The notes beneath the pieces were generated by a model. The model had not been told where the DNA came from, did no database searches, and saw only the letters and a program-made list of their open reading frames with translations. A stretch of DNA of 6,420 bases from an uncultured Eubacteriales bacterium (GTDB lineage: Bacteria > Bacillota > Clostridia > Oscillospirales > Acutalibacteraceae), in NCBI GenBank assembly GCA_900317215.1, contig ONFW01000166.1, positions 1-6,420 of the forward strand, in the 5' to 3' direction. This document shows, piece after piece, positions 6,075 through 6,420 of this stretch (within the stretch, counting starts at the first letter, position 1; each line of letters starts with the position of its first letter). The position numbers and the translations under genes are program-made.

Positions 6075-6102
6075 AAGTTTATAAAGTCAGCAAATTATCT
6101 CC

Positions 6103-6420
6103 TTAATGCCTCCTTCTCTCATCGGTATAGATTTCTGCAGTCTGCAGCCTTCTCTTATATATCAGTAGTGCAATGACCGCTAAAACTACAGCGGATACAC
6201 CGATTACTGCGAAGTTGACTATGGGAGACACGCCGGTCTCCGGCATATTGATATAAGTATAGGTATTAGTTACAGTGAGCTCTTTAATATTATCATCTGC
6301 TGAAATAATATCGCCGTAGCTTACCGTGAACTTGTTGCTGAACTTGTCGAGAGGTGAAAGCAGATCGGTTCCTGTGCTGTCATACTCTCTCAGTCTGTAA
6401 TAATAGGTATCTGTTCCGTC
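6103..6420 (-). CDS. C-terminal part of a cell-wall-anchored pilus protein with an MPETG sorting signal (5' end outside window)
   Basis: This reading frame enters from the right edge and ends at TAA (6105-6103), giving 105 visible residues. The end is a cell-wall sorting signal: MPETG at visible residues 59-63, a hydrophobic segment (about 66-88) and a basic tail with KRR and ERRRH. Before it lies the end of a Cna_B or pilin-linkage type beta domain: YYYRLRE resembles the E-box that supplies the catalytic Glu for intramolecular isopeptide bonds, and VTNTY supplies the usual partner Asn. Such a protein is exported by Sec and then cut by a sortase between Thr and Gly. It is the most upstream gene seen of the pilus cluster, a place often held by a large tip adhesin, but the part that would show adhesive domains is missing, so tip adhesin versus another pilin cannot be decided. 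Met replacing Leu in the LPXTG motif is a modest deviation. Confidence 0.85.
   Translation of the reverse strand, partial: DGTDTYYYRLREYDSTGTDLLSPLDKFSNKFTVSYGDIISADDNIKELTVTNTYTYINMPETGVSPIVNFAVIGVSAVVLAVIALLIYKRRLQTAEIYTDERRRH

Noticed and set aside
6080..6102. Short leader peptide just after the upstream gene (GGAG then TTG CTG ACT TTA TAA)
   Set aside because: Only four codons, a weak start codon and a very short spacing; nothing else supports translation.

Overview
The window is a sortase-assembled pilus (fimbria) gene cluster from a Gram-positive bacterium. All six genes lie on the minus strand, so the locus is transcribed from right to left. LPXTG-type cell-wall sorting signals, paired class C sortases, isopeptide-type Cna_B/SpaA domains, strong GGAGG ribosome binding sites and a moderate GC content point to the Clostridia. 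A gut or rumen Ruminococcus-like member of the Oscillospiraceae is my best guess. That placement is inferred from style and was not tested by a search.

In transcription order: (1) 6420-6103, the C-terminal end of a wall-anchored pilus protein with an MPETG sorting signal, cut by the window edge, possibly the tip adhesin; (2) 5988-4294, the likely major (shaft) pilin, with a signal peptide, a D2-type fimbrial domain, a Cna_B domain and LPGTGG; (3) 4187-3264 and (4) 3283-2282, two class C (pilin-polymerising) sortases overlapping by 20 bp; (5) 2275-1166, a small accessory or basal pilin with a Cna_B domain and a C-terminal helix but the unusual sorting motif EVVTGD; (6) 1083-22, an FkbM-family SAM-dependent methyltransferase fused to an N-terminal Rossmann-like domain.

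The three pilins would be exported by Sec. The two membrane sortases would cleave their sorting signals and join subunits through lysines. The basal pilin would hold the fibre to the wall or membrane. The methyltransferase may decorate a pilus or surface glycan, which is inferred only from position.

Gaps between genes are short. Three of them contain strong dyad structure: 6017-6074 (two interleaved inverted repeats before the major pilin, compatible with a pseudoknot or an operator), 4206-4272 (two hairpins sharing five bases between the major pilin and the first sortase) and 1107-1140 (a perfect 11-bp hairpin before the methyltransferase). None is followed on the minus strand by a clear T-run, so they look more like expression-tuning or processing elements than full terminators. 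No tRNA, rRNA, CRISPR array or insertion sequence was seen, and no gap without a gene exceeds 115 bases. The individual families are known. The least ordinary points are the EVVTGD sorting signal, the absence of the usual class C lid motif in both sortases, and the interleaved repeats before the major pilin.
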